A stretch of 64,000 nucleotides of DNA from Magnetospirillum molischianum DSM 120. GTDB taxonomy: Bacteria; Pseudomonadota; Alphaproteobacteria; Rhodospirillales; Magnetospirillaceae. A program made the translations under genes and the position numbers. Every line of letters begins with the position of its first letter. Within the stretch, counting starts at the first letter, position 1. Below are positions 8,677-20,718 of the stretch, piece by piece. Where the stretch lies: NCBI RefSeq assembly GCF_000294655.1, contig NZ_CAHP01000021.1:1-64000 (forward strand), given 5' to 3'. A model generated the notes under the pieces. It had not been told where the DNA came from. It searched no databases and worked only from the letters and a program-made list of their open reading frames with translations.

Positions 8677-10383
8677 GTGGCCAATATTTGGCGTAATCTT
8701 CGGCTTTCAAGCCGTTTCATGGTGATCGTCGGATTCGGCGTCGCCATTTTGATCGTTGGCATCGTGTTAACAATCGCACGATTCGAGTCTTCCGAGACTC
8801 AACGCGAATTACATATGCTATCGGCCAACGAGATGACCTCGCTTCATGCGTTGATCGTCAACGTCATGGCGAAACGGCCCGACGATTCCGAAAATATCGG
8901 CATCACCGTCTTCAACAATTGGTTCGACAGCCGCAACGTCCATTACCCCGGCAAGGTCTGGAGTGCCTGGGGCCCCAAGGTCGTTGCCTATATGAAGGAT
9001 GTCGAACCCAACCGCGCCCCCAAATTGCCGCGCGATTCCGTCGATCGGGAAGCGTTCGAAACCAAGGTTCCGGTGGGACGCTTTGTCGATGGTTTCTACC
9101 GCTATTCTTTTCCGATTGTCCTCGGCGTCACCGATGGCGCCAATCAGGAAGTCTGTCACTCCTGTCACGGCGGCATGGGAATCGTTGATGGCGAAGTGAT
9201 CGCGGTCCTGTCCAGTTCGCTCTCCACCGCCGATTCCGATGCTCGTCTGCGTCAAATCCTGATCTGGCTGGTTCTGGGCGGTATCGCCGCTACCGTCGTC
9301 GCCGTGATCGGGGTGCGCTGGATTCTCAACAGCATCATCGCCAACCCGATCGAGGATATGACCTCGAGGATGAATACTCTGGCCAAGGGCGACGTCTCGA
9401 TCAAGATTCCCGCCTTGGACCGTCTCGACGAAGTAGGCGACATCGCCCGCGCCGTCCAGGTGTTCAAGGACAACGCCATCGCCAAGCAGCAGATGGAGGA
9501 GGACGCCCAGAAACTGGCCCGCGCCCGCGAAGAACGGATGCGGCGTCTGGAAACCCTGATCGCCAATTTCGACAAAGCCGTCACTGCCGTTCTCGATTCC
9601 GTATCGAACGCGGCACAACGAATGACCGCCTCGGCCCGAGGCATGGTGGCATCGGCCGACCGTGCCCTAAGCAGCGCCAACGCCGCCGCCGGTCAGGCGA
9701 TCGACGCCAATCAGAATGTTCGGATGGTCGCCTCGGCCGCCGAGGAATTGTCTGCCTCTATCCGCGAGATCGCCCAGCAAGTCGGCATGTCAAACAAGGT
9801 CGCCGCCTCGGCGACCCAGGAGGCTGGCGACGTCAATGGACGGGTCCAAGGGCTGGCCGGCGCAGCCGAAAAAATCGGCGAGATCATCGAGATGATCACC
9901 GGAATCGCCGAACAGACCAACCTGTTGGCGCTCAACGCCACCGTCGAGGCCGCCCGCGCCGGAGAAGCCGGAAAGGGCTTTGCCGTCGTCGCTTCCGAAG
10001 TCAAGAACCTCGCCCGCCAGACCGTCGGCGCCACCGAGGACATCTCGGCTCAGGTCACCACGATCCAACAGGAAACCGACAAAACCGTCCGCGCCATCCG
10101 CGGCATCACCACCACGATCTCCTCAATGGACGGCATCACCACCACCATCGCCGCCGCCATCGAGGAACAGGGAGCAGCCACCCAGGAAATCGCCCGCAAC
10201 ATCGATCATGCCGCCTCGGGAACAAATTTCGTTTCCGAAACAATCGGCGCGGTGTCGCAAACGATCCACGAAACCGACCGCGCCGCCAAAGACGTCCTGG
10301 ATGCAGTCGAGGCACTGCAACGCCAATCGACCGTCCTGCGGGCCGAGGTTGACCGCTTCCTCGCCTCGATCACCGAGGTCTGA
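8677..10383 (+). CDS. methyl-accepting chemotaxis protein with a c-type heme sensor domain
   Basis: The gene starts at GTG 8677, after a purine-rich GAGGCGGAAGGGG stretch. The product is 568 residues. After a first membrane helix (about 9-30), a periplasmic domain of the DUF3365/Tll0287-like type ends in a CHSCH heme-attachment motif (C160, C163, H164). A second helix (about 190-215), a HAMP domain and a long helical signalling domain follow. The hairpin tip carries the CheA/CheW-binding core (EQTNLLALNATVEAARAG). It probably senses redox state, oxygen or a small gas and signals to the flagellar motor. A strong terminator follows. The ligand is inference. Confidence 0.9.
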   Translation: MANIWRNLRLSSRFMVIVGFGVAILIVGIVLTIARFESSETQRELHMLSANEMTSLHALIVNVMAKRPDDSENIGITVFNNWFDSRNVHYPGKVWSAWGPKVVAYMKDVEPNRAPKLPRDSVDREAFETKVPVGRFVDGFYRYSFPIVLGVTDGANQEVCHSCHGGMGIVDGEVIAVLSSSLSTADSDARLRQILIWLVLGGIAATVVAVIGVRWILNSIIANPIEDMTSRMNTLAKGDVSIKIPALDRLDEVGDIARAVQVFKDNAIAKQQMEEDAQKLARAREERMRRLETLIANFDKAVTAVLDSVSNAAQRMTASARGMVASADRALSSANAAAGQAIDANQNVRMVASAAEELSASIREIAQQVGMSNKVAASATQEAGDVNGRVQGLAGAAEKIGEIIEMITGIAEQTNLLALNATVEAARAGEAGKGFAVVASEVKNLARQTVGATEDISAQVTTIQQETDKTVRAIRGITTTISSMDGITTTIAAAIEEQGAATQEIARNIDHAASGTNFVSETIGAVSQTIHETDRAAKDVLDAVEALQRQSTVLRAEVDRFLASITEV

Positions 10384-10418
10384 CCTCAACATTCGAAGCT
10401 GATTGTCAGACACGACGA

Positions 10419-10452
10419 CCGCCGCCGGGACAGCCCGGCGGCGGTTTTTTTT
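10419..10452 (+). terminator. rho-independent terminator after the chemoreceptor gene
   Basis: A GC-only stem (CCGCCGCCGGG paired with CCCGGCGGCGG) with a short loop is followed by eight T residues, 36 bp after the stop codon. Confidence 0.93.
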
Positions 10453-10500
10453 GGTTGTCGTCTTTGAGTGGCTGCCCCCGGATAAGACCGTCCCCAGCGA

Positions 10501-10734
10501 TCAGTCCAGTGGGCCGCACCGGCGACGGCGGACGCGGCTGGCTTCTTCTTCTGCGGCGCATCCAGCACACAAACGAGCGTGGGGATTGGCGCGCAGGCGC
10601 TCGGGTTCGATCGTATCCTGACAGGATTGACAAACGCCGGATGATAGTGGCCCGGCCATCCGTCCCAGCACGGCTTTTAATGCCGCCCCGGTAAAAACCT
10701 CAGAGCGTTCGGTGGCGCAATCAATGTCGTCCAA
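10501..10734 (-). CDS. small DksA/TraR-type C4 zinc-finger protein
   Basis: The 77-residue protein has a four-cysteine zinc finger. The spacing is C-x2-C (CQSC), then 17 residues, then C-x2-C (CAGC), and the sequence CQDTIEPERLRANPHARLC is typical of the short TraR/YbiI branch. It lacks the long coiled coil of full DksA. Such proteins bind the RNA polymerase secondary channel or are of unknown role. It stands alone, facing the chemoreceptor terminator. Confidence 0.75.
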   Translation of the reverse strand: MDDIDCATERSEVFTGAALKAVLGRMAGPLSSGVCQSCQDTIEPERLRANPHARLCAGCAAEEEASRVRRRRCGPLD

Positions 10735-11100
10735 GACAGGCCCTCCTCGTCACGCGGATAGCTCATTGTTGTCAGGTCGGACGCCCGGAATAAAATGAAG
10801 AGTTGATTGCGTTTTTTCAGAGAGACTGTCTCGCGTCTCACGTCGTCTTCTTTATAAGGGAGCATCCACGCTCTGACGGCACATCCCCAGCCACCCAACC
10901 CGGCCGCGGCATGGTGCCTTTGGCATCATCCATCCGCTTAAGGCACGATCCATTCGGATGTTCTTTCCATCGGGATCTACAACTTTTTTATTCTGTTTAA
11001 TATCCGTTCATACGGCTACGGAACAGCGTTCATATCTTTAGTCTATATTACTTAACAGTTCAAAAGTATGCGGCCGGATGGCTAGCCAGGGGAGACGATC
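10735..11100. other. 366-bp stretch without a recognised gene
   Basis: I see no supported coding sequence. Bases 10975-11065 are A+T-rich compared with the surroundings and probably hold the promoter of the 45-residue small gene, but I could not assign -35/-10 boxes with confidence. Confidence 0.4.
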
Positions 11101-11238
11101 ATGACCTTCAATCTCGCTCACTTCCGCGCCGAGTTCGCCCAGAAGATGGCCTGCATTTCCGCCTACATCTTGGAACTCGAAACCGTCTCCGCCGAGCTTC
11201 ACAGCCGCGTCTCCGGCTTCAGCACCCGAGCCCTTTAA
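11101..11238 (+). CDS. small hypothetical protein (45 residues)
   Basis: An ATG at 11101 is preceded by AGGGGAG at the right spacing. The frame runs 45 codons to TAA: an amphipathic helical peptide rich in Ala, Glu, Phe and Ser, beginning MTFNLAHFRAEFAQKMACIS. There is no signal peptide or membrane segment. It sits alone in a sparse region, with an A+T-rich leader on one side and the convergent 399-residue gene on the other. The strong ribosome-binding site is the main argument that it is real. Function unknown. Confidence 0.55.
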   Translation: MTFNLAHFRAEFAQKMACISAYILELETVSAELHSRVSGFSTRAL

Positions 11239-11365
11239 AGCGGCGCGGGCGGCTCTCCCCTACGGTGCCGATAACGGATCGCCCTCCCCTCCAGGCGATT
11301 ACTCGGGTTGTTCCCCCCCGAAACCCGACCGTTACAAACACCGATCGCCGCCTCGCCCATGTGGC

Positions 11366-11406
11366 CCCTGACCGACACGGGACTCCCCCATCCCCATCGG
11401 TCAGGG
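11366..11406. other. inverted repeat in the gap before the 399-residue gene
   Basis: CCCTGACCGA (11366-11375) and TCGGTCAGGG (11397-11406) are perfect complements separated by 21 bases. It lies between convergent genes and could act as a weak two-way terminator; no T run follows. Confidence 0.35.
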
Positions 11407-11437
11407 TGCCCCCCTTCAAATCCCCTCATGCCTCGTC

Positions 11438-12637
11438 TTATCCGGTAATCGCGGCGGGAGCCGAACGCGAATTTCCCATCGCATCCAATGCCCGGACCAG
11501 TTCCGGATGAGCTTTTAGCAAGCTCTCTCCCTTGGCTTCGACACCGCCGACATAGGCCGTGGCAAGGACCGCTTTATAAACCCGGCTCATCTCGTCCAAG
11601 GTCGGCGGCGGCGGCGGCAGAAGATCGAGGCGTTCACCCAGCTTTCGCACGGCATAGCCACGCCCCTCATGGCAGAAATCCTGTTTGAAGCGCTGTTCGC
11701 CCAACGTGACGAACGCAACCATCAAGAACACGGTGAAACGGCGGATATCGTTTCCCAGAACCGGCAACAACGCCCGGATCACTTCGGAATGAACGGCGGA
11801 GACCTGGGCAACGACACGGCGGATGCTGTCGCTCTCGGCATCCGGGAACAAACGCGCGAGGTGCATCTGCTGCACCACTCGCCACAGAATTTCGGCGTCG
11901 ATAGCGTCGCGCCCCTGGAGCAGCAGACGGCGGGCATTGTCGAGCAACAGCGGTGGACGACCATCGCGGGGGGTAACCCCCGGTGCCGACAAGGCGCGCA
12001 ATTCCGCAACTTCGCGAACATCAAGCAGACGGGCGCCGAGATCGGCAACCAAAGCAGGCGTCATCGGGGCGTAATGCGGGATCAGGGGAACCTGCCAATC
12101 GAAACGCAGATAGGATCTGATCGCACGATACAAGACATCAGACCGGGACGGCGCGCGCGGCGCGGTCTTTGCCACCGGAGCGCTGGCCAGTCCGAAGGCG
12201 ATCGCCATACGCTTCAGCGCCGATGGCTGAGGGACCGGCGGCCCCATACGAACCCGCCCGTCCAGCCGCTGGCGAAAGTGTCGCCGCGCCGAAGCCCGCA
12301 CCACCAGCGCGATGGCATCGCCCAGGCTTCGTCCGCACGACAGGATCGTCTGATCCGAGGTCACGGGTTGATGGTTGGCGTCGGTGACGATATCGCGAAA
12401 CAGGTCGGGGCGAGAGCGGAACAGGCGGAGGCACTCGTCGAGCATCCGGGGATCGTTCATCACCACATCATAGGCGGAGCCACGCGGCAGGGAGCGCAGA
12501 TTAGGAATCTCGCGCCACATCACCTCGATCACCTCGCCTTCAATCCCGGCTTTCACCGCCGCGATGGACGGATCGGAGGATTTCCCGAGCTCCAGTCCGC
12601 GACGAGAAGCAGCACCGGAGGCCGATCCCAGAACCAT
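11438..12637 (-). CDS. hypothetical protein, 399 residues, family not recognised
   Basis: The start ATG 12637 has a near-perfect AGGAGG 5 bases upstream, so it should be well translated. The protein looks soluble and mainly helical, without membrane segments, and has a proline-rich stretch (about residues 135-165 and LLPPPPP near 340). I recognise no catalytic motif or domain. The sequence alternates Arg- and Leu-rich helices, and a middle segment (about 245-320) looks like a helical bundle. It is divergent from metH across a 290-bp A+T-rich gap. Do not infer a function from its neighbours. Confidence 0.75.
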   Translation of the reverse strand: MVLGSASGAASRRGLELGKSSDPSIAAVKAGIEGEVIEVMWREIPNLRSLPRGSAYDVVMNDPRMLDECLRLFRSRPDLFRDIVTDANHQPVTSDQTILSCGRSLGDAIALVVRASARRHFRQRLDGRVRMGPPVPQPSALKRMAIAFGLASAPVAKTAPRAPSRSDVLYRAIRSYLRFDWQVPLIPHYAPMTPALVADLGARLLDVREVAELRALSAPGVTPRDGRPPLLLDNARRLLLQGRDAIDAEILWRVVQQMHLARLFPDAESDSIRRVVAQVSAVHSEVIRALLPVLGNDIRRFTVFLMVAFVTLGEQRFKQDFCHEGRGYAVRKLGERLDLLPPPPPTLDEMSRVYKAVLATAYVGGVEAKGESLLKAHPELVRALDAMGNSRSAPAAITG

Positions 12638-12929
12638 GACATCCTCCTGAACCCAAACCGACTCTATCGGGAACGGATTATCCGCTCATCTTTACTTACG
12701 GACAATAGAGATGTTGTAAGGCCTTACTAATATCGATCGCCCCGTATCGGCCGGTGTTATTTTATAATTAAATTCACAATTATATAAAATTGTTTCAATT
12801 CGTTCTTTTGGCCCAAGATCAGCCCTAGACCATACACGCAGAGATCGTCACCACCCGTTGCACCCATCGTGACAGGAGGGCGTTTTCAGGCTAAAACCAG
12901 TCCACACGTCCCAAAGGAATTTCTTGCCG
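12638..12929. promoter_or_regulatory. A+T-rich divergent promoter region before metH
   Basis: Bases 12750-12810 are strongly A+T-rich (TTTTATAATTAAATTC...AATTATATAAAATTG) and nearly self-complementary, with TATAAT-like hexamers on both strands. Promoters for metH and the divergent 399-residue gene most likely lie here. No riboswitch of a known class could be assigned. Confidence 0.45.
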
Positions 12930-16397
<3,468 letters not shown>

Positions 16398-16426
16398 AGA
16401 CATCCCGCCAATCTGTTGCGCAAATG

Positions 16427-16455
16427 TGACAGCGAGGTGTGATTACGTATATATA
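16427..16455 (+). promoter_or_regulatory. putative promoter of the SphA-like gene
   Basis: GTGACA (16427-16432) and TATATA (16450-16455) are spaced 17 bp apart, a reasonable sigma-70 match 140 bp upstream of the likely start codon. The -10 lies inside a perfect palindrome. Confidence 0.45.
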
Positions 16456-16459
16456 CGTA
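16444..16459. promoter_or_regulatory. 16-bp perfect palindrome, candidate operator
   Basis: TACGTATATATACGTA reads the same on both strands and overlaps the putative -10 box, the usual position for a repressor site. The regulator is not identified. Confidence 0.45.
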
Positions 16460-16597
16460 CTATAGTGGTGGATTCTCCTTACATCGCCCCGTACAAGATT
16501 TTGTGATCGGTTTGGGAGTGTGTGCTTCGTGGGGACGAAGAACACCCGAACCGGTCGCAATGTCCTAAGGGGGGGGCCGATGCAAGGGGGATCATCG

Positions 16598-17506
16598 ATG
16601 AAGACGAAGCTATTTTCGGCGCTGGTGGCGATGGGGGTCGCCGTGGCGTCCGGTTCGGCGAGTGCGACCGAATTATGGGATCCGCATCTGCGCGGGGTTG
16701 AAAGCGGCCTGGCCGCTGGGGCGCTGCCGCCCGAAGGGGTCTATTTCATCCTCAACAACTACTTCGCCAGCTTCAAACAATACCAGCCGAGCAATTCCAA
16801 AAGTGGCATGAAGCTCGACGCGATTGTCGAGGTGCCGATTCTACTGTGGAACACCGGGCTTAAGGTGCTTGGTGCCGATTATGCCGTCGCCATCGCCCAG
16901 CCATTCGACCACACCGAAATCTCAATCGCGGGCAACAACGCGATCGACGGAAACGGCCATTGGGGCCGGTTCAACACGTATCTCGTCCCGGTGATCCTGT
17001 CCTGGTCGCTGCCTTATGACCTGCATGTCAAAGGCAGCTTCGGGGTCTGGCTCGACAATGCCAGCTCATCGCCCGGACATGAACCGTCGCGCGGCGGCGT
17101 CGGCGCGGGCAACGGCTTCACCACCTTCGAACCCGGACTGGGGATCAGCTGGCTGCATGACGGCTGGAACGTCAGCGCCCAGATCTATTACGACACCAGC
17201 ACCCGGAACGACAAAACCGGCTATCAGTCGGGCGACCAGATCGCGGTCGATTACACCTTCACCAAGACCATCGATCAATGGACCGTCGGCATGGGAGCCT
17301 TCCAGCTCAACCAGTTGGAAAAGGACACGGCCCGGAACGGAACCAAGCTGTCGGGCAGCGTCTCGCAATCCTATGGCCTCGGTCCGATCGTCGGCTACGA
17401 TTTCGGCCCGGTCAGCCTTCAAGCCACTTACAACCACTATCTGCTGACCCATAACGACGTCGGCGACAATGTGCTGAACGTCCGCGTCGTCGCGCCGCTG
17501 TATTAA
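16598..17506 (+). CDS. SphA-type (COG4313) outer-membrane beta-barrel protein
   Basis: Two starts are possible: ATG 16580 and ATG 16598. I chose 16598 because AGGGGG lies 8 bases upstream and it gives a clean signal peptide (MKTKLFSALVAMG, cut after ASA). The 302-residue protein has alternating aromatic/polar strands and family features such as LPPEGVYFILNNYF near the mature N-terminus. The family includes proteins near hydrocarbon, phenol and sphingosine pathways, thought to be outer-membrane channels. No catabolic genes lie nearby, so the substrate is open. Its promoter carries a palindromic operator candidate. Confidence 0.72.
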   Translation: MKTKLFSALVAMGVAVASGSASATELWDPHLRGVESGLAAGALPPEGVYFILNNYFASFKQYQPSNSKSGMKLDAIVEVPILLWNTGLKVLGADYAVAIAQPFDHTEISIAGNNAIDGNGHWGRFNTYLVPVILSWSLPYDLHVKGSFGVWLDNASSSPGHEPSRGGVGAGNGFTTFEPGLGISWLHDGWNVSAQIYYDTSTRNDKTGYQSGDQIAVDYTFTKTIDQWTVGMGAFQLNQLEKDTARNGTKLSGSVSQSYGLGPIVGYDFGPVSLQATYNHYLLTHNDVGDNVLNVRVVAPLY

Positions 17507-17516
17507 AACCGGGTCT

Positions 17517-17555
17517 TCGCCCCACGCGGCTTCCTTTGGGAAAAGCGTGGGGCGA
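17517..17555. terminator. two-way hairpin between the SphA-like gene and trpF
   Basis: TCGCCCCACGC and GCGTGGGGCGA form a perfect 11-bp stem between two converging genes. There is no T run, so termination strength is uncertain. Confidence 0.5.
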
Positions 17556-17579
17556 GAAACAGACTTGGACCCGTTGAGG

Positions 17580-18221
17580 CTATGCGCCGCGCGCCGCCGC
17601 GATGAAGGCGCGGATCAGTTCAGGAGATTTCCGTCCTGGAGCGGTTTCGACCCCGGACGACACATCGACCGCCTTGGCCCCTGAGACGCGAATCGCCTCG
17701 GCGACATTGGCGGGAGTCAGACCACCGGCCAGGAACCACGGCAACGGCCAGCGTCGCCCGGTCAACAGGGTCCAATCGAAACTGACGGCATTTCCACCGG
17801 GCAGAGTCGCGGTCTTGGGGGGGCGAGCGTCGAACAACAGCCGGTCGGCGACTCCAATATAGGCTTCGGCAGCGGCCAGATCGTCGGGTCCGGCCAGCGG
17901 AATCATCTTCATCACCGGCACACCGTATTCGAGGCGGATTGCCTCGACCCGCTCGGGGCTTTCATTGCCGTGAAGCTGCAACAGATCGAGCCTCACGCCG
18001 CCGACGACAGCATCGAGCAGAGCGTCGTCGGGATCGACCAGCAGGCCGACCCGCGACACCGGACGCTCCAGATAGGAGAGCAGTTCGGTCGCTTGCTCGG
18101 GAGTCACCGCGCGCGGACTTTTCGGATAGAACACCAGTCCGACATGATCGACGCCGGCCTCGATCGCCGCCTCCATCGCCTCTTCGTCGGTGATCCCGCA
18201 GATCTTGACCTCGACCGTCAC
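17580..18221 (-). CDS. trpF: phosphoribosylanthranilate isomerase
   Basis: It converts phosphoribosylanthranilate to CdRP in tryptophan synthesis. The catalytic cysteine is in VKICGIT, the acid in DARPP, and a phosphate-binding loop in the C-terminal glycine-rich part (LAGGLTPANV). I chose GTG 18221 (213 residues) because AAAGGAA precedes it and the KICGI motif then sits near the N-terminus as in the family. An ATG at 18266 would add 15 residues. No other trp gene is adjacent. It is divergent from the aldolase gene across 173 bp. Confidence 0.93.
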   Translation of the reverse strand: MTVEVKICGITDEEAMEAAIEAGVDHVGLVFYPKSPRAVTPEQATELLSYLERPVSRVGLLVDPDDALLDAVVGGVRLDLLQLHGNESPERVEAIRLEYGVPVMKMIPLAGPDDLAAAEAYIGVADRLLFDARPPKTATLPGGNAVSFDWTLLTGRRWPLPWFLAGGLTPANVAEAIRVSGAKAVDVSSGVETAPGRKSPELIRAFIAAARGA

Positions 18222-18394
18222 GAGCCGTTCCTTTCGATTGCCTGTTGAGACGCGCAAGTTCGTCATTTCCGCCGCCAGAATATCGCGGGTACCTTGTCCA
18301 AGGCCGCTGAAATGTGCATTCTTGCGCCGAATTGCCCGCCGATCCAACGGGAAGCCGGGCCGAGTGTCAACCCCTTGAGATCGAGACCAGAACC

Positions 18395-19276
18395 ATGGCG
18401 GAAGCCGATATCGAAGGCACCAGATTCCAAGCCGACCAGCCCCAGATCGCCCCTGACTATTTCGTCAAGGGTGCCAGCCAGTACGATTGGGGCATGAAGA
18501 ACCGCCTTGCCCGCGTCTTCAACCCGGCCTCTGGCCGGACGGTGATGCTGGCGATCGATCACGGCTATTTCCAGGGCCCGACCACCGGGCTGGAGCGGAT
18601 CGACCTCAACATCCTTCCGCTGCTGCCGGAATGCGATGCGCTGTTCTGTACCCGCGGCGTGCTGCGCTCGATGGTGCCGGCAGCATCGCACAAGCCGATG
18701 GTGCTGCGCGCCAGCGGCGGCCCCAGCATCCTCAAGGAGCTGTCGGACGAGCAAATCGCGATGGACATGGACGACGCGGTGCGCCTCAACGCGGCGGGCG
18801 TCGGCGTCCAGGTCTTTGTCGGTGGCGAGAACGAAACCCGTTCGATCCACAACATGACCCGGCTGGTCGATGCCGGCCTGCGCGTCGGGATTCCGGTGAT
18901 GGGCGTCACCGCCGTCGGTAAGGACATGGTGCGCGACGCCAAGTATTTCCGCCTTGCCTGCCGGATGATCGCCGAACTGGGTGCGCAGTACGTCAAGACC
19001 TACTACGTCGCCGAGGGCTTCGAGACGATCACCTCGTGCTGCCCGGTGCCGATCGTGATGGCTGGCGGCAAGAAGCTGCCCGAGCTTGACGCCCTGACCA
19101 TGGCCTATAACGCAGTCCAGCAGGGCGCGGCCGGCGTCGATATGGGCCGCAACATTTTCCAGTCGGATTGCCCACGGGGAATGATGGCGGCAATCAACGC
19201 CGTGATCCATCAGAACATGCCCCCGGCCCAGGCGTTCGACCTGTACCGGACCATCAAGGCGGAAACCGCCGCCTGA
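18395..19276 (+). CDS. lsrF: class I aldolase of the LsrF/DhnA family
   Basis: The 293-residue TIM-barrel protein matches the family that includes LsrF, the thiolase acting on phosphorylated AI-2 breakdown product, and archaeal-type class I fructose-bisphosphate aldolases. Family segments seen are [17 protein letters not shown] near the N-terminus, and toward the C-terminus [11 protein letters not shown], with the Schiff-base lysine region, and VMAGGKKL. No lsrK, lsrR or lsr transporter genes are adjacent, so an AI-2 role is not supported by context; another phospho-sugar substrate is possible. A clear terminator follows. Confidence 0.78.
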   Translation: MAEADIEGTRFQADQPQIAPDYFVKGASQYDWGMKNRLARVFNPASGRTVMLAIDHGYFQGPTTGLERIDLNILPLLPECDALFCTRGVLRSMVPAASHKPMVLRASGGPSILKELSDEQIAMDMDDAVRLNAAGVGVQVFVGGENETRSIHNMTRLVDAGLRVGIPVMGVTAVGKDMVRDAKYFRLACRMIAELGAQYVKTYYVAEGFETITSCCPVPIVMAGGKKLPELDALTMAYNAVQQGAAGVDMGRNIFQSDCPRGMMAAINAVIHQNMPPAQAFDLYRTIKAETAA

Positions 19277-19290
19277 GGTCGAAGCGGATC

Positions 19291-19324
19291 AACCCTCTCC
19301 CACCCAGTGGGGGAGGGTTTTTTT
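19291..19324 (+). terminator. rho-independent terminator after the aldolase gene
   Basis: AACCCTCTCCCAC and TGGGGGAGGGTT form a stem followed by a run of T residues, 15 bp after the stop. The stem shares the CCCTCTCCCAC core with hairpins downstream of clpB. Confidence 0.88.
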
Positions 19325-19362
19325 CATGGCCGGGCAAATCGCCCGATCCGGCCCCGCGCTTC

Positions 19363-19390
19363 GTGACAGCGGGAAAAATCCCTTTATACT
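19363..19390 (+). promoter_or_regulatory. putative argG promoter
   Basis: GTGACA (19363-19368) and TATACT (19385-19390) are separated by 16 bp, 42 bp upstream of the argG start. Confidence 0.5.
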
Positions 19391-19431
19391 GCGCCACCGT
19401 TTCATCCCCCCCATCACGGAGAGGCGTTGCC

Positions 19432-20646
19432 ATGAAGGGCGAAGTCAAGAAGGTGGTGCTGGCCTATTCCGGCGGCCTCGACACCTCGATTATTCTGCGC
19501 TGGTTGCAGGATCAGTATGGCTGCGAGGTGGTGACCTTCACCGCCGATCTCGGCCAGGGCGAAGAACTGGAGCCTGCCCGCCAGAAGGCTCTGTTGATGG
19601 GCATCAAGCCCGAGAACATCTTCATCGACGACCTGCGCGAGGAATTCGTCCGCGATTTCGTCTTCCCGATGTTCCGCGCCAACGCGCTGTACGAAGGCGT
19701 TTATCTGCTCGGCACCTCGATTGCCCGGCCGCTGATCTCCAAGCGCCAGATCGAGATCGCCAATCAGGTCGGCGCCGATGCCGTCGCTCATGGCGCGACC
19801 GGCAAGGGCAACGATCAGGTTCGCTTCGAACTGGGCTATTACGCCCTGAAGCCCGACATCAAGGTCATCGCGCCGTGGCGTCTGTGGGATCTGACCAGCC
19901 GCACCCGTCTGCTCGACTTCGCGGAAAAGCACCAGATTCCGATTGCGAAGGACAAGCGCGGCGAAGCGCCCTATTCGACCGACGCCAACCTGCTGCACAT
20001 CTCCTATGAGGGGAAGGCGCTGGAAGATCCGTGGGTCGAGCCGTTCGACGACATGTTCACCCGCTCGGTCAGCCCGGAAATGGCCCCGGACAAGCCCACC
20101 TATGTCGAGATCGAGTTCGAAAAGGGCGATGCCGTCGCCATCGATGGCGAACGTCTTTCCCCGGCGACGTTGCTGACCCGGCTGAATGCACTCGGCGGTG
20201 CCAACGGTATCGGTCGCCTCGATCTGGTCGAGAACCGTTTCGTCGGGATGAAGTCACGCGGCGTCTACGAAACGCCCGGCGGCTCGATCCTGATCGTCGC
20301 TCATCGCGGCATCGAAAGCCTGACCCTCGATCGCGGCGAAGCGCATCTGAAGGACGACCTGATGCCGCGCTACGCCGAGCTGATCTATAACGGATTCTGG
20401 TTCGCGCCCGAGCGGGTCGCGATTCAGACGATGATCGACAAAGTGTCCGAAAACGTCTGCGGCACCGTCCGTCTGAAGCTCTACAAGGGGTCCGTCAGCG
20501 TGGTTGGCCGCAAGTCGCCGAAGTCGCTCTATCGCATGGACTACGTTACCTTCGAAGAAGATAGCGTCTATGACCAGCGGGATGCTCAAGGCTTCATCAA
20601 ACTGAACGCACTGCGGATGCGTTTGGCCAAGATGGCGCGCGGCTAA
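19432..20646 (+). CDS. argG: argininosuccinate synthase
   Basis: It joins citrulline and aspartate, using ATP, to make argininosuccinate in arginine synthesis. The 404-residue length is standard. The N-terminal P-loop-like AYSGGLDTS binds ATP, and further family blocks are [13 protein letters not shown] and the [18 protein letters not shown] region for citrulline/aspartate binding. ATG 19432 is preceded by GGAGAGG; the open frame extends further upstream through the terminator region but that part is not coding. It is monocistronic and has its own promoter. Confidence 0.97.
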   Translation: MKGEVKKVVLAYSGGLDTSIILRWLQDQYGCEVVTFTADLGQGEELEPARQKALLMGIKPENIFIDDLREEFVRDFVFPMFRANALYEGVYLLGTSIARPLISKRQIEIANQVGADAVAHGATGKGNDQVRFELGYYALKPDIKVIAPWRLWDLTSRTRLLDFAEKHQIPIAKDKRGEAPYSTDANLLHISYEGKALEDPWVEPFDDMFTRSVSPEMAPDKPTYVEIEFEKGDAVAIDGERLSPATLLTRLNALGGANGIGRLDLVENRFVGMKSRGVYETPGGSILIVAHRGIESLTLDRGEAHLKDDLMPRYAELIYNGFWFAPERVAIQTMIDKVSENVCGTVRLKLYKGSVSVVGRKSPKSLYRMDYVTFEEDSVYDQRDAQGFIKLNALRMRLAKMARG

Positions 20647-20657
20647 AAAGACTTAAG

Positions 20658-20692
20658 TCCCGGCCGGGATGGGCGACCCCGTTCCGGCCGGG
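20658..20692 (+). other. hairpin after argG
   Basis: CCCGGCCGG and CCGGCCGGG pair across a short loop just after the argG stop. No T run follows, so it may be a weak terminator or only mRNA-stabilising. Confidence 0.4.
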
Positions 20693-20718
20693 CACAGTTT
20701 GAGGGCGGGGGGGACGGA

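Noticed and set aside
12840-12929. Possible SAM-II or SAM/SAH riboswitch before metH (TTGCA and GGCTAAAAC strings present)
   Set aside because: The required stems and pseudoknot could not be drawn. A covariance-model search would decide; without it the match is too weak.
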